Shown here piece after piece: positions 29,206 to 38,759 of a stretch of 64,000 nucleotides of DNA (the first letter of the stretch is position 1; each line of letters begins with the position of its first letter). The notes under the pieces were generated by a model. The model saw nothing but the letters and a program-made list of their open reading frames with translations. It was not told the origin of the DNA and did no database searches. The stretch is taken from assembly GCA_017405845.1 (NCBI GenBank), contig JAFQZQ010000041.1:124001-188000 (forward strand), written 5' to 3'. The position numbers were made by a program, and so were the translations under genes. The DNA comes from Mogibacterium sp. (GTDB lineage Bacteria > Bacillota > Clostridia > Peptostreptococcales > Anaerovoracaceae).

Positions 29206-30346
29206 TCTCCACTTTTATCTCGCCGTCAACGATAACGTATCTGACTACCGTATCGCTTACCATCGGATCGCCGCTCGTAAGCACAACGTCAGCGTCCTTG
29301 CCAACCTCGAGGCTTCCTACGCGGTCCTCAATGCCAATGTGACGTGCAGGATTGATCGTGATCGCCTGCAGCGCCTGGAACGGATCCATACCGGCCTTCA
29401 CAGCAAGTCCTGCGCAAAGGGACAGATACTGCTCCGGGATCACCGGGGCATCCGTGATTATGGAAACCTGAAGCCCGGCTGCTGCGAGTATGCCCGGTGT
29501 CGTCCAGGATTTGTTCAGGAGCTCAAGCTTTGACGCATTGCCCAGTGTCGGACCGACCGCCACAGGAACATTCGCTTTTTTAAGCTCATCTACTATCAGG
29601 TGGCCTTCGGTGCAGTGCTCTATCGTTATTCTGAGGTCAAATTCTCTGGCAATACGAAGCGCTGTCATTATATCGTCAGCCCTGTGCGCATGAGCCTTGA
29701 GCGGAATCTCCTTCCTGAGAACCGGTATGAGCGCTTCAAACTTCATGTTGAATGCCGGACGCTTTGTTATATCATCTCCGGCGGCCTCCTTACGCAGCAT
29801 ATAATCGCGCGCCTCAAATAAAGTCTGCCTGAATATCGCAGCAGTTGTCATTCTTGCCGAATCGCATTTATCTTTGTAGCATCTCTTAGGGTTCTCACCG
29901 AATGCGCACTTCATCGCTACAGAAGGATTGATCACTGCCTCGTCAACGGTATTGCCGTAAAGCTTCACTGCAAGAAATGTGCCTCCGAGCTCGTTCGCCG
30001 AACCCGGTCCTGCTGCTACGGAGGTGACTCCTCCGGCCAGAGCCATTGGAATAGCCAGATCCTGCGCATTGTAGCTGTCAATACCGCGGAGCTGTGGTGA
30101 AACGATATCGTTCATCTCATTGTAGTCAAATGTAGTACCCGTTGGCCCGCCATAACCATCAAGTCCGATATGGCTGTGTGCATCCACAAAGCCCGGATAT
30201 GCATGAAGACCCGTGGCATCGAGCACTTCATCTTCTCCGCCGGCAGACCCTCCGACCGACACGAGTTTGCCGTTCTCAATGACTATATCTCCACAATATG
30301 GTTCCCTGTTGATTGCGTCATGAATAAGCGCATTCTTTATAATCAT
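29198..30346 (-). CDS. amidohydrolase (imidazolonepropionase-like)
   Basis: 382 residues. GFVDAHSHIGL supplies the HxH metal ligands, KAHAHRADDI and TIEHCTEGH further histidines, and ITDAPVIPEQY the catalytic aspartate. The family hydrolyses ring or amide bonds; the substrate is not clear, perhaps a purine or pyrimidine breakdown product given guaD upstream. ATG 30346 follows GGAGG. It is 57 bases after guaD. Confidence 0.87.
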   Translation of the reverse strand: MIIKNALIHDAINREPYCGDIVIENGKLVSVGGSAGGEDEVLDATGLHAYPGFVDAHSHIGLDGYGGPTGTTFDYNEMNDIVSPQLRGIDSYNAQDLAIPMALAGGVTSVAAGPGSANELGGTFLAVKLYGNTVDEAVINPSVAMKCAFGENPKRCYKDKCDSARMTTAAIFRQTLFEARDYMLRKEAAGDDITKRPAFNMKFEALIPVLRKEIPLKAHAHRADDIMTALRIAREFDLRITIEHCTEGHLIVDELKKANVPVAVGPTLGNASKLELLNKSWTTPGILAAAGLQVSIITDAPVIPEQYLSLCAGLAVKAGMDPFQALQAITINPARHIGIEDRVGSLEVGKDADVVLTSGDPMVSDTVVRYVIVDGEIKVENE

Positions 30347-30403
30347 TTTAAGTCCTCCATTGGTAAAAATATTTTATCAGTCCGGCTGCTTAATCGGTGT
30401 TGA

Positions 30404-31660
30404 TTATCCGAAAAGCACCTCCCCGTTCATATAACGGGCTTTTATGTTTTCCTTTGTTCCGATATAGCAGAACCTCTCAACCACCTGCTCCGGCGTGAGC
30501 TTTCTGGCCGCATCGGACAATCCGTCAATAACGAGCGCGTCGAATACCGCGCCCGGCTCCAGGGAACCGGTGCCGCCGAACAGCTTTCCGCTCTGCTTTG
30601 TAGCCATCCAGAATGCCTCCGGGAATGTGATCTTACGGTTATCATCAGGTTCATAGAACTGCTTTAATTTGGACAGCTGTACCGCACGGGCGGCCTGCGT
30701 GTATACGCCGATGTGATGCCCCGCGGAGATATCACTTCCGAGGCCTATCTTAAGTCCTCTGTCGAGCAAAGTCCCCGTCTTCATTATTCCTGCTATAACG
30801 CTTATAGTCGCATCCGGACAATGTACCGCATAGCAATCGTATTTTTTCATGATACGGATGTCATCCTCGGACGGGAATATAAAATGCCCTCCGATGACCG
30901 GTCCGTTTTCCATCAGTCCGGCTCTTTCGTATATCTCCGTATCGCAGGAGCACTCAGGAAACAGCAGCCTTGCCTGCTCCGCCTCCCACAGGGATTCAAC
31001 GAGATGAGTCTGCATAGCGGCATTATACTTCCTGCCGAGCTTCCCAAGACCATTGATGAGTTCGCGCGTGCATGTAGGCGCAAATCTCGGAGTAAGTATC
31101 GGCCTGGTGTTTCTGTTTTTGCTGTATTTTTCCAGAAAAATCTCCGTTTCACGGATCGATTCATCCGGATCCTCCCGCAGATCATCCGGCGCGCTGCGAT
31201 CCATATTTATCTTCCCTACAAAGCCTTTGATTCCTTTCTGATCCATTCTCTCGATCAGGTATGAGGTAGCTTCACTGTGGATAGTTCCGTAAACGCACGC
31301 ATGCATCGTTCCATTGGCGATCATGTCATCTACAAAAGCATCGTAAGCAAGCTTCGCAAACTCAGGGTCCGCATACTTTGCCTCCATAGGGAAAGTGCAT
31401 TGATCCAGCCAGTCAGCAAGGAGGAGATCCATTTCAAGGCCGCGGTTCAGATACTGCGGGGCGTGCACATGGAGATCCGAAAGGGCGGGTATGAGAACGC
31501 CGTCCCCGTAATCTGTCAGAGGAGCACTTTTGTATTCTTCAGGCAGAACAGGCCATATGCCTTTAACCTTTTCCTTCTCCACAGCGATGTAGCTATCGGG
31601 GTGTACAGCAAGATGCTCTCTGTCTTCTGAATATACAATGTCAGCGTGTATTATTTGCAT
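30404..31660 (-). CDS. guaD: guanine deaminase
   Basis: 418 residues. IPALSDLHVHAPQYLNRG, GKINMDRSAPD, PRFAPTCTRELINGLG, TH(L)VES and GLGSDISAGHH follow the guanine deaminase pattern of the amidohydrolase superfamily, including the zinc ligands. It converts guanine to xanthine and ammonia in the cytoplasm. CCGGAGGAACC precedes ATG 31660. It is the first gene of the long operon that continues to 23971. Confidence 0.93.
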   Translation of the reverse strand: MQIIHADIVYSEDREHLAVHPDSYIAVEKEKVKGIWPVLPEEYKSAPLTDYGDGVLIPALSDLHVHAPQYLNRGLEMDLLLADWLDQCTFPMEAKYADPEFAKLAYDAFVDDMIANGTMHACVYGTIHSEATSYLIERMDQKGIKGFVGKINMDRSAPDDLREDPDESIRETEIFLEKYSKNRNTRPILTPRFAPTCTRELINGLGKLGRKYNAAMQTHLVESLWEAEQARLLFPECSCDTEIYERAGLMENGPVIGGHFIFPSEDDIRIMKKYDCYAVHCPDATISVIAGIMKTGTLLDRGLKIGLGSDISAGHHIGVYTQAARAVQLSKLKQFYEPDDNRKITFPEAFWMATKQSGKLFGGTGSLEPGAVFDALVIDGLSDAARKLTPEQVVERFCYIGTKENIKARYMNGEVLFG

Positions 31661-31831
31661 TTTGGTTCCTCCGGAAACTCTTTCTTCCTTTGATAGTTAA
31701 TTATATCCTTATATGCAAAAAAGCGTACCGTGATTTCATAATTGTTTTTCGCTAAAGCCTTGTCATTTCCGGTCCGATATGTTAAGAGTTAACAATACAT
31801 ATTATTAGAATAACAATATCGGAGAAGCGCA

Positions 31832-33019
31832 ATGGATATTTTCGCCAAATGCAATGATACATCAATGGTGGATGCGGCTCGTGAAAAGGGTATATACCCG
31901 TATTTCCACGCATTGGAGTCAAAGCAGGCTACTGAAGTAATAATGGAGAAAAAGCGCCGCATCATGCTTGGCTCTAATAACTATCTTGGGCTGACGACGC
32001 ATCCTGAAGTTATAGAAGCCGGTGTCCGGGCTTTTGAAGAATATGGTTCCGGCTGCTCCGGTTCGCGTTTTCTGAACGGTACATTAAACCTGCATCTGCA
32101 GCTTGAGGAAGAACTGGCAGAATTCCTGCGTAAAGAAGCTGTAATGACCTTTTCTACAGGCTTTCAGTCCAATCTCGGCATTATAAGTACAATAGCCGGC
32201 CGCAACGATTACATCATCATGGACAGAGAAAATCATGCCAGCCTGTACGACGCATGCCGCCTCTCTTTCGGAAAGATGCTCCGTTTCCGCCATAGTGATA
32301 TGGAAGATCTCGAGCGTAAGCTCGATAAAGTGCCGGAGAACGCAGGATGCCTGATCGTTACAGACGGAGTATTCTCAATGGGCGGTGATATTGCAAACCT
32401 TCCTGAGATCTGCAGGCTCGCCAGACAGTACAACGCACGCGTAATGGTTGACGACGCTCACGGTCTTGGTGTAATAGGCGAAGGCGGACGCGGAACGGCC
32501 AGCTACTACGGACTGGAAGATGAAGTGGATATCTATATGGGAACCTTTTCTAAGTCCCTGGCTTCTTTGGGAGGATATATGGCGGCGCCGTACAAGGTCG
32601 TCGAATATGTGAAGCATTCCTCGAGGCCATTCATCTTTTCTGCATCTATAACCCCTGCCAGCTGCGCTTCGGCTATTGCCGCATTGAGGATATTGAAAGA
32701 GCACCCTGAGCTACCGGAAACTCTGCAGAGCAGAGCCCTGTTCATGCGCAAAAAACTGCAAGAGTTCAATATAAAAACAAAAGAAACCAACGGCGATATT
32801 ATCCCAATCATCCCAATCTACACATACAAACCGTTTACTACCCTGGCGATCGCCAAGGAGCTCTACGACTGCGGTGTCTACGTAAATCCGTCTTTGCCGC
32901 CTGCTACAGCGCCAAACGAATGCCTTCTGCGAACAAGCCTTATGGCCACGCATACAGAAGAGCAGATTGAAAGAGCAGTCAGCATTATTGCAGAAGTGCT
33001 TCACAAGCACAAAATGTGA
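31832..33019 (+). CDS. alpha-oxoamine synthase, serine palmitoyltransferase-like
   Basis: 395 residues. VMVDDAHGLGVIGEGGRGT, the PLP lysine in GTFSKSLASLGGY and SRPFIFSASITPA place it in the family of KBL, BioF and serine palmitoyltransferase. The lysine region resembles the last (as in Bacteroidetes) more than BioF or KBL. It would condense an acyl-CoA with an amino acid; which ones is not shown. GGAGAAG precedes ATG 31832, and GTTAAgagTTAAC at 31781-31793 may be an operator. It is a single-gene unit with its own terminator. Confidence 0.85.
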   Translation: MDIFAKCNDTSMVDAAREKGIYPYFHALESKQATEVIMEKKRRIMLGSNNYLGLTTHPEVIEAGVRAFEEYGSGCSGSRFLNGTLNLHLQLEEELAEFLRKEAVMTFSTGFQSNLGIISTIAGRNDYIIMDRENHASLYDACRLSFGKMLRFRHSDMEDLERKLDKVPENAGCLIVTDGVFSMGGDIANLPEICRLARQYNARVMVDDAHGLGVIGEGGRGTASYYGLEDEVDIYMGTFSKSLASLGGYMAAPYKVVEYVKHSSRPFIFSASITPASCASAIAALRILKEHPELPETLQSRALFMRKKLQEFNIKTKETNGDIIPIIPIYTYKPFTTLAIAKELYDCGVYVNPSLPPATAPNECLLRTSLMATHTEEQIERAVSIIAEVLHKHKM

Positions 33020-33025
33020 AACAGG

Positions 33026-33060
33026 AAAGGCCGGGAGGACCACCCCTCCCGGCCTTTCTT
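33026..33060 (+). terminator. terminator of the alpha-oxoamine synthase gene
   Basis: A 13-bp perfect stem (33026-33038 with 33045-33057) with a 6-base loop, ending in a T-rich stretch, 7 bases after the stop. Confidence 0.9.
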
Positions 33061-33082
33061 ACTAACCTTTATATCCCATTTT

Positions 33083-33133
33083 TTACATCGGTGTTCCCAC
33101 TTCAATCAGGTTGCCATCAGGATCATAATTCAC
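33083..33133 (-). pseudogene. C-terminal scrap of a VOC (glyoxalase) family gene
   Basis: The minus strand reads NYDPDGNLIEVGTPM then stop. The pattern DPDGNLIEV is the usual end of glyoxalase/bleomycin-resistance (VOC) proteins, where the glutamate binds metal. Only about 16 codons remain, overlapping the end of the lipoprotein gene at 33123. It is probably what is left of a deleted gene. Confidence 0.65.
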
Positions 33134-34004
33134 CTTTCTTTAGTTCCCCGAGATAGTCTCCGTTGAGATAAACAAATGGTCCCGCATCTCCCTCACTGCC
33201 ATAGTATTCATCCCTTTCCGCAAGCAATTCAAGAAGCTGATCAGTATTACTTACAAGTATCGCCTGATACGGCTGCTCAAATGCAAGCTTTTCAATGAAC
33301 AGATAACAGTCTTCGGCCTGCTTTACAAGGATTCCCGTGTGGCCTGTAAAAGTCTGATTGAAATCAGGATCATATACAACGATGCTGAGCAGTGAAACCT
33401 TGTCATTGTTGATGCTGAAGCCATATTCGCTCCATATGTTCCCGAACACTTCAGACGGATCTTCGTTTTTTCTCGGAGTCCTGTCTCCAAAGAGGGTTGT
33501 GAACAGATCGAGATTCTTTCTTATTACCTCATATCTGTCAGTGTTTTCTATGGCATCGACATCGAACATAAGATATGTACCGGTGTACTCACTATCAGTT
33601 TTTTCAGCTGTGATTATCCCGCCAAGAAGCAGCATTGCAGTCATCCTGCAGTCAGCATCAGAATAATCATGCTGTTTTTCCCAGCCATCTGCACAAGCTG
33701 CAAGATCCGGAGTATTTGCCCCCGGCTGTATCCACTCATCGGCAAGACCGGCGCTATCACCTGCAGATCCCGCAAAATCCAGAACCCAGTCATTGAACGT
33801 GACTACATTGGAAAGGCCGGCTGCATTCAAATCATCACATACCTCTGCTGATGTCTGACTTCCGGCCATATTTGTAACAGCAGGCATAACCGACTTTGCA
33901 TCGCTTGTGTCATCGACATTGTTTGCACTGCAGCCTGACACGATCAGAAGTATTGAGCAACATGTAAATAACAGTAAATTAATTTTCTTCATCAGCTTTA
34001 CCAT
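33123..34004 (-). CDS. lipoprotein resembling DUF4300
   Basis: About 293 residues. The start is a lipoprotein signal peptide with lipobox VSGCSAN. The mature part has NAAGLSNVVTFNDWVLDFA and WEKQHDYSDADCRMTAM, which resemble the DUF4300 family of unknown function. It should be anchored on the outer face of the membrane. The start may be ATG 34004 or the next ATG at 33992. A VOC fragment overlaps its 3' end, which suggests a deletion nearby. Confidence 0.75.
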   Translation of the reverse strand: MVKLMKKINLLLFTCCSILLIVSGCSANNVDDTSDAKSVMPAVTNMAGSQTSAEVCDDLNAAGLSNVVTFNDWVLDFAGSAGDSAGLADEWIQPGANTPDLAACADGWEKQHDYSDADCRMTAMLLLGGIITAEKTDSEYTGTYLMFDVDAIENTDRYEVIRKNLDLFTTLFGDRTPRKNEDPSEVFGNIWSEYGFSINNDKVSLLSIVVYDPDFNQTFTGHTGILVKQAEDCYLFIEKLAFEQPYQAILVSNTDQLLELLAERDEYYGSEGDAGPFVYLNGDYLGELKKGEL

Positions 34005-34073
34005 CTTTGCTTCCGGATGCGCAGACACATCTTCCCGGAACGTATTATCTATCAAGACTATGGCTGGGTCAAT

Positions 34074-35444
34074 CTAGTTTTTCAGGTTTTCTACTGCTTT
34101 TTCTACATTAAGTCTCGTCAGGATCAGTGTGATCAGAAGATTGAAAATCATTGGGAGCCAGAGATACATTACATGCAGCATGTTGATGCATGATGCTGTC
34201 TGCTCAGCCGCTCCGCCAATGTAGCCGCTGAAACTCAGAAGCCATCCTGCAAGCGCTGTACCGATACCTCCGCCCAGCTTTGTTCCCAGTGATGTGCATG
34301 AATACATAGTACCGTCGACACGTTTTCCATGAGTAAGATAAGTATATTCTGAGCAGGTAGCTATCAGAGCATTCATGTCTCCCTGCAGCGGGCTCATACC
34401 AAATGCCGCGATTGCAGTGCATGCAAGCATAAGAGGAATACTTCCCATATATCCTGCTATGACAACGCCCAGCCTGCCCAGTGTGCCTGCAGTATATCCG
34501 TAAAGATTCAATCTGTACATTCCGTTGAATCTCAGAACCAGCGAAGGCGTGAACAGCAGACCGATGATCATTGGTATATTGATAGCCCACGAGAAAACGC
34601 CCAGCAAATTAGCATTTTTCAGAACATATGTCATGTAATATATTCCCATGTTCAGAGTTGCTGTATAGATCTGCATGAGAATATAAGAAGCACATATCAT
34701 CAGGTAATACTTGTTTTTGATCAGCAGCTTGAAAGCATCGAGCAGATTATACTTTTCATCAGAATGATCTTCCGCTGCCTCCCCGTGAACAGTTTCCCCT
34801 TCAGCAAGTTCTTCCGGTGACAGTTCCCTGACAGACATAACAGATATGGTGTTAGTAGTAATGCCTACTATTGCATAAATAATAGCCACTGTTCTCCACG
34901 CTGCCGCAGTTCCGCCAAAGTGTGCCACGAGCCCGACTGTTATAGTCTGGATCAGCATGCTTGTTCCGAAAGCGAACATGAAACGGATCGATCCCATCTG
35001 TACACGCTCGTGGTTATTTTTGGTTATCAATGCCGTAAGGGCTGAATACGCAATATTGTTAGCCGTATAAAAGCCTGCATTCAGCATTGTATACGCAATG
35101 AAAAACCAAGCATACTGTGAGGCAGGGCTGATATCTGCCGGAATGCAGAAAATTGCGACAAGACATACCGCGCAGCCGAAATATCCATACAGCATCCACG
35201 GTCTTGCTTTACCCATTCTGGTTTGAGTTTTATCTATCAGCGATCCGAAGAAAACATCGCTGACTCCATCAAACAGTTTAGAAACAGCTATCAGCGTTCC
35301 AACAACACCGGCATTCATGCCAACAGTATCGGTGAGGAAAATCATTACGAATGCTGAAAGCAGTGCGTATACCACATTGCCGGCGATATCTCCGGAGCCG
35401 TATCCGATCTTGTTATACCATTTCAAATAAGTTCTGTCTTCCAT
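34074..35444 (-). CDS. GPH-family sugar:cation symporter
   Basis: 456 residues with about twelve membrane segments. The N-terminal KIGYGSGDIAGNVVY and the loop DKTQTRMGKARPWMLYG are signatures of the glycoside-pentoside-hexuronide family (MelB, LacS). An acidic cytoplasmic loop lies near the middle. Its ATG overlaps the lacZ stop (TGATG), with AGGAGG inside the end of lacZ. It most likely imports a galactoside for the adjacent beta-galactosidase. There is no C-terminal IIA domain as in LacS. Confidence 0.92.
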   Translation of the reverse strand: MEDRTYLKWYNKIGYGSGDIAGNVVYALLSAFVMIFLTDTVGMNAGVVGTLIAVSKLFDGVSDVFFGSLIDKTQTRMGKARPWMLYGYFGCAVCLVAIFCIPADISPASQYAWFFIAYTMLNAGFYTANNIAYSALTALITKNNHERVQMGSIRFMFAFGTSMLIQTITVGLVAHFGGTAAAWRTVAIIYAIVGITTNTISVMSVRELSPEELAEGETVHGEAAEDHSDEKYNLLDAFKLLIKNKYYLMICASYILMQIYTATLNMGIYYMTYVLKNANLLGVFSWAINIPMIIGLLFTPSLVLRFNGMYRLNLYGYTAGTLGRLGVVIAGYMGSIPLMLACTAIAAFGMSPLQGDMNALIATCSEYTYLTHGKRVDGTMYSCTSLGTKLGGGIGTALAGWLLSFSGYIGGAAEQTASCINMLHVMYLWLPMIFNLLITLILTRLNVEKAVENLKN

Positions 35445-38400
35445 CACAGCCTCCTGTTATCCTGCCTGTTTGTTAATATTTTCGGAAATATCATAAATGC
35501 AAAGCTATAACTGTCTTCATCGATTCTGTATTTCTTTTGCAGTTCCGGTCCGCAGCTTGCGGATCCCAGACCTGCCATACGGTGGTCTATGCAAAGTACT
35601 GTACTTCCACATGTCGTCAGCTCATGTTCATGAGCTTTATTCTCCAGTTCTTCCTGCGTAAACCGCGAGGCATTAAAGGAGAAGGTATTATCATCTGCAG
35701 AAATGACATTCAGGCATATGCCCTTTCCTTTGACAGCAACGTAGTCACAATCATAATGTGACCCGTTTTCCTGCGGACGGATATATGGTTCATGAAGTTC
35801 ACCAAGACTTGCTGTAAAAGCATCGTGCCACGCTGCCTGATGTTTATCTGCATATGACTCCATAGGTCCCATGCCATAATATGAGACCTGCTTCAGCCAT
35901 TTTTTAACAAACATCCGGATACCGAGTCTTGGAAGCGTAAAAATCTGAGGGTCCTTTGCTGCCTTCACCTGGAGAGTCAGCATTCCGCTTCGGTCTACCA
36001 CCCAGACAGTATCCATTCTTAGTACCGGCTGCACAGACACCGCCCCTGCAGACTGTTTGATATGGATTTCTGCAATGTCTGCATTACACGTGCAGTTCAC
36101 TTCATATGCCCGCGTCATAGTATGTTCCAGTCTCTGTTTCTTCCACTTATCGACGATAAACATATCGTTATCGACCGGTGCACGCCAGAAATTGAACTCC
36201 ACAGGCCTGTCGAGCAGTTCTTCTTCTGCAAAGATCATAGATACAGGCATGCCTGTACGCTTATCAAAGGAATAACTGAACCCTGTACCACTGACGACTA
36301 TCAGCGGATCCCCGTTATTCTCAGAGTCCTGATATGATAAGCCGGCCGCTGCGGCATCAGGTTTATGATTCCGGATCATCAGGGCCTTTGCATATCCGGG
36401 ATCTGAAACCGGGATCCTAATCTCATCAAATCCCAAATCATGTCCGGCCGGCAGCACTCCCTGCGCCTTTTTCAACACATATGAAATCTGCAAAAAGCAT
36501 CTTCCCTTTGACGGGACTTTTAGAGGTAGGTCTATGACCGAACTCGTTCCCGGTAAAACGGAAGGTATTTCCAGGGTTCCCTCTGATATTCTTGTCCCGT
36601 CCAGAACCAAAGCATAAGAAGCACTTATCCTGTCTTTCGGATCTGTAAAGTCCATGTGATTGCTTACAGTAAGCCTTTCCGATACCGGATCATAGCTGCT
36701 GCGAAGAGGCCGGTATACGTTCTTGTATTCAAGGAGACCGGTATGAGGACGTCTGTCCGGATATACCATGCCATCGAGGCAGAAATTCCCGTCATGCTGA
36801 AGTTCTCCGTTATCGCCCCCATACAAATACATGTCTTTGCCGTCCGAGGTCTTCCCTGCATATATCGCGTGATCACAGAATTCCCAGACAAAACCGCCGC
36901 AAAGTGCCGGATATTCCTCAATCAGCTCATGATACGCTTCGATGTCCCCGGGTCCGTTACCCATGGAATGGCAGTACTCCACAAGCAATAGAGGTGCCTT
37001 AGGATCATTATCAAGGTATTGCCTGATATCATCGAACGCCGGATACATTCTTCCGACTATATCTATTTTTCCGCAGTCATATGCCCTGTCATTAGGAAGA
37101 TAATAGGCGCTTTCATACGTGGTCAGCCTGCCCGGATCAGTTTCTTTTGTCCACTCGAGAGCTCTCTCAAAAGTGCATCCATAACCGCATTCATTTCCCA
37201 TAGACCACATCAATATGCATGGACGGTTTCTGTTACGGATCACCATACTTTTAACGCGATCCAGTGTAGGCTCTATAAACTCCGGATTATCCGCGATCCT
37301 TTCATGAGCCATCCTCATTCTCTGAGAGTAGTCATCCTCGTAGAAATAAAGTTCCTCTGTTCCATGGCTCTCATTATCAGCCTCATCAATTACGTAAAGA
37401 CCAATACTGTCACACAGCTGATAGAAATACGGAACATTAGGATAATGACTTGCCCGTACGGAGTTGAAGTTGTTCTCTTTGATCATCATAAGGTCTGACA
37501 GGACCCTTTTATAATCCATTACAGCTCCCGTCACCGGGTCTGATTCATGTCTGTTCATCCCATTGAATTTGACAGGATATCCATTCAGGAGCACCCGGTT
37601 GTTTCTTATGCAGACATCTCTGAATCCGACCGTCTCATTGATGACCTCATTTGACGTCTCCATAATCAGCTTATAGAGAAATGGATTCTCCGCATTCCAC
37701 AGGATAGGATTTTTGACCTTTATGTTTAATTCTGTGTTATCAGATAAGTCTGATCTGGCATCCAAGCATTCGTTTCCGTCTTTATCCGTATGTAACAGAG
37801 TTACAGTTACAGGCACAGGATGATTCCCGGCGAAAGAGAAGCTGATCCTCAGATCTGCAGCATCATAGTCCGGTGAAAAACCTGTTGTTATCCGGTAGTC
37901 ACGTATTCCGGACGCAGGTCTGTTCAGAAGGTACACATCCCTGAAAATACCGGACATGCGGAATTTATCCTGATCTTCAAGATAACTTCCATCGCACCAT
38001 TTAAGGACAAGTACGGCCAGCAGATTATCCCCCTCAATCAGAAACTGCGTAACGTCAAATTCTGATATATGATGCGATATCTGACTGTATCCTACATATT
38101 CTCCATTCAGCCACACATAAAAACATGAGTCGACGCCTTCAAAGTTCAGGTAAGTACATCCTGCTTTGTGATTCTTGTGCCATATGAAGTGATGCCGGTA
38201 AGCGCCGCAGGGATTGTCATGCGGGACATATGGTGGATCATATGGAAAAGGGTATCTTATATTAGTGTATTGATTCTTATCGTAGCCTCTCATCTGCCAT
38301 GAAAACGGAACGTATTCTTTGTTCCACCAGTCCCCGGCCTCATAGGAAGGCAGAAAGAATTCTGCTTTCAGATCATAAATACTCTGAAAAAAAGAAAAAC

Positions 38401-38557
38401 TCCATTCGCATCCACTGAGCATCTGAAGTCGTTGTGAAGATTCCCTCAGGCTTACGATCTGATCATTTCTGCCTGAATCCGGAATATAGTAGCATCTGTA
38501 AGGCTCAGTGTTTTCGTGTAAAACACCCATGTTTTCATAGTGTCTCGGAATAATCAT
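35444..38557 (-). CDS. lacZ: beta-galactosidase, glycoside hydrolase family 2
   Basis: About 1037 residues, full LacZ length with the five-domain order. The acid/base glutamate lies in MWSMGNECGYG and the nucleophile in LLVEYCHSMGNGPGD; FNGMNRHESDP and RASHYPNVP are also conserved. It hydrolyses lactose or other beta-galactosides. ATG 38557 behind AGGAGGG is preferred over the frame's earlier start at 38617. No signal peptide is present, so it acts in the cytoplasm on sugar brought in by the coupled symporter. Confidence 0.95.
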   Translation of the reverse strand: MIIPRHYENMGVLHENTEPYRCYYIPDSGRNDQIVSLRESSQRLQMLSGCEWSFSFFQSIYDLKAEFFLPSYEAGDWWNKEYVPFSWQMRGYDKNQYTNIRYPFPYDPPYVPHDNPCGAYRHHFIWHKNHKAGCTYLNFEGVDSCFYVWLNGEYVGYSQISHHISEFDVTQFLIEGDNLLAVLVLKWCDGSYLEDQDKFRMSGIFRDVYLLNRPASGIRDYRITTGFSPDYDAADLRISFSFAGNHPVPVTVTLLHTDKDGNECLDARSDLSDNTELNIKVKNPILWNAENPFLYKLIMETSNEVINETVGFRDVCIRNNRVLLNGYPVKFNGMNRHESDPVTGAVMDYKRVLSDLMMIKENNFNSVRASHYPNVPYFYQLCDSIGLYVIDEADNESHGTEELYFYEDDYSQRMRMAHERIADNPEFIEPTLDRVKSMVIRNRNRPCILMWSMGNECGYGCTFERALEWTKETDPGRLTTYESAYYLPNDRAYDCGKIDIVGRMYPAFDDIRQYLDNDPKAPLLLVEYCHSMGNGPGDIEAYHELIEEYPALCGGFVWEFCDHAIYAGKTSDGKDMYLYGGDNGELQHDGNFCLDGMVYPDRRPHTGLLEYKNVYRPLRSSYDPVSERLTVSNHMDFTDPKDRISASYALVLDGTRISEGTLEIPSVLPGTSSVIDLPLKVPSKGRCFLQISYVLKKAQGVLPAGHDLGFDEIRIPVSDPGYAKALMIRNHKPDAAAAGLSYQDSENNGDPLIVVSGTGFSYSFDKRTGMPVSMIFAEEELLDRPVEFNFWRAPVDNDMFIVDKWKKQRLEHTMTRAYEVNCTCNADIAEIHIKQSAGAVSVQPVLRMDTVWVVDRSGMLTLQVKAAKDPQIFTLPRLGIRMFVKKWLKQVSYYGMGPMESYADKHQAAWHDAFTASLGELHEPYIRPQENGSHYDCDYVAVKGKGICLNVISADDNTFSFNASRFTQEELENKAHEHELTTCGSTVLCIDHRMAGLGSASCGPELQKKYRIDEDSYSFAFMIFPKILTNRQDNRRL

Positions 38558-38646
38558 CAGTTCCCTCCTGAATAAAAGAAACCTGCTTTGATTCATACGT
38601 TTCAGCCTTAAAAACATTATAAAAAACCGCCTGTTTTAAAGCATAT

Positions 38647-38673
38647 GCACAAAACAGTTTAAAACCTGCACAA
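38647..38673. promoter_or_regulatory. candidate AraC-type operator between lacZ and its regulator
   Basis: TGCACAA occurs twice in direct orientation (at 38646-38652 and 38667-38673), 21 bases apart, with AAAACAGTTTAAAAC between. AraC-family regulators usually bind direct half-sites about two helical turns apart, so this fits control of lacZ by the divergent regulator. Confidence 0.45.
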
Positions 38674-38759
38674 GGTTGATATTTAGCGGTTCAGGCATTG
38701 CCAGAGATCGGGAGGGTTCGATAAAATGATTTGTAAATAAAAAAAGAGGGGTTACAGAA

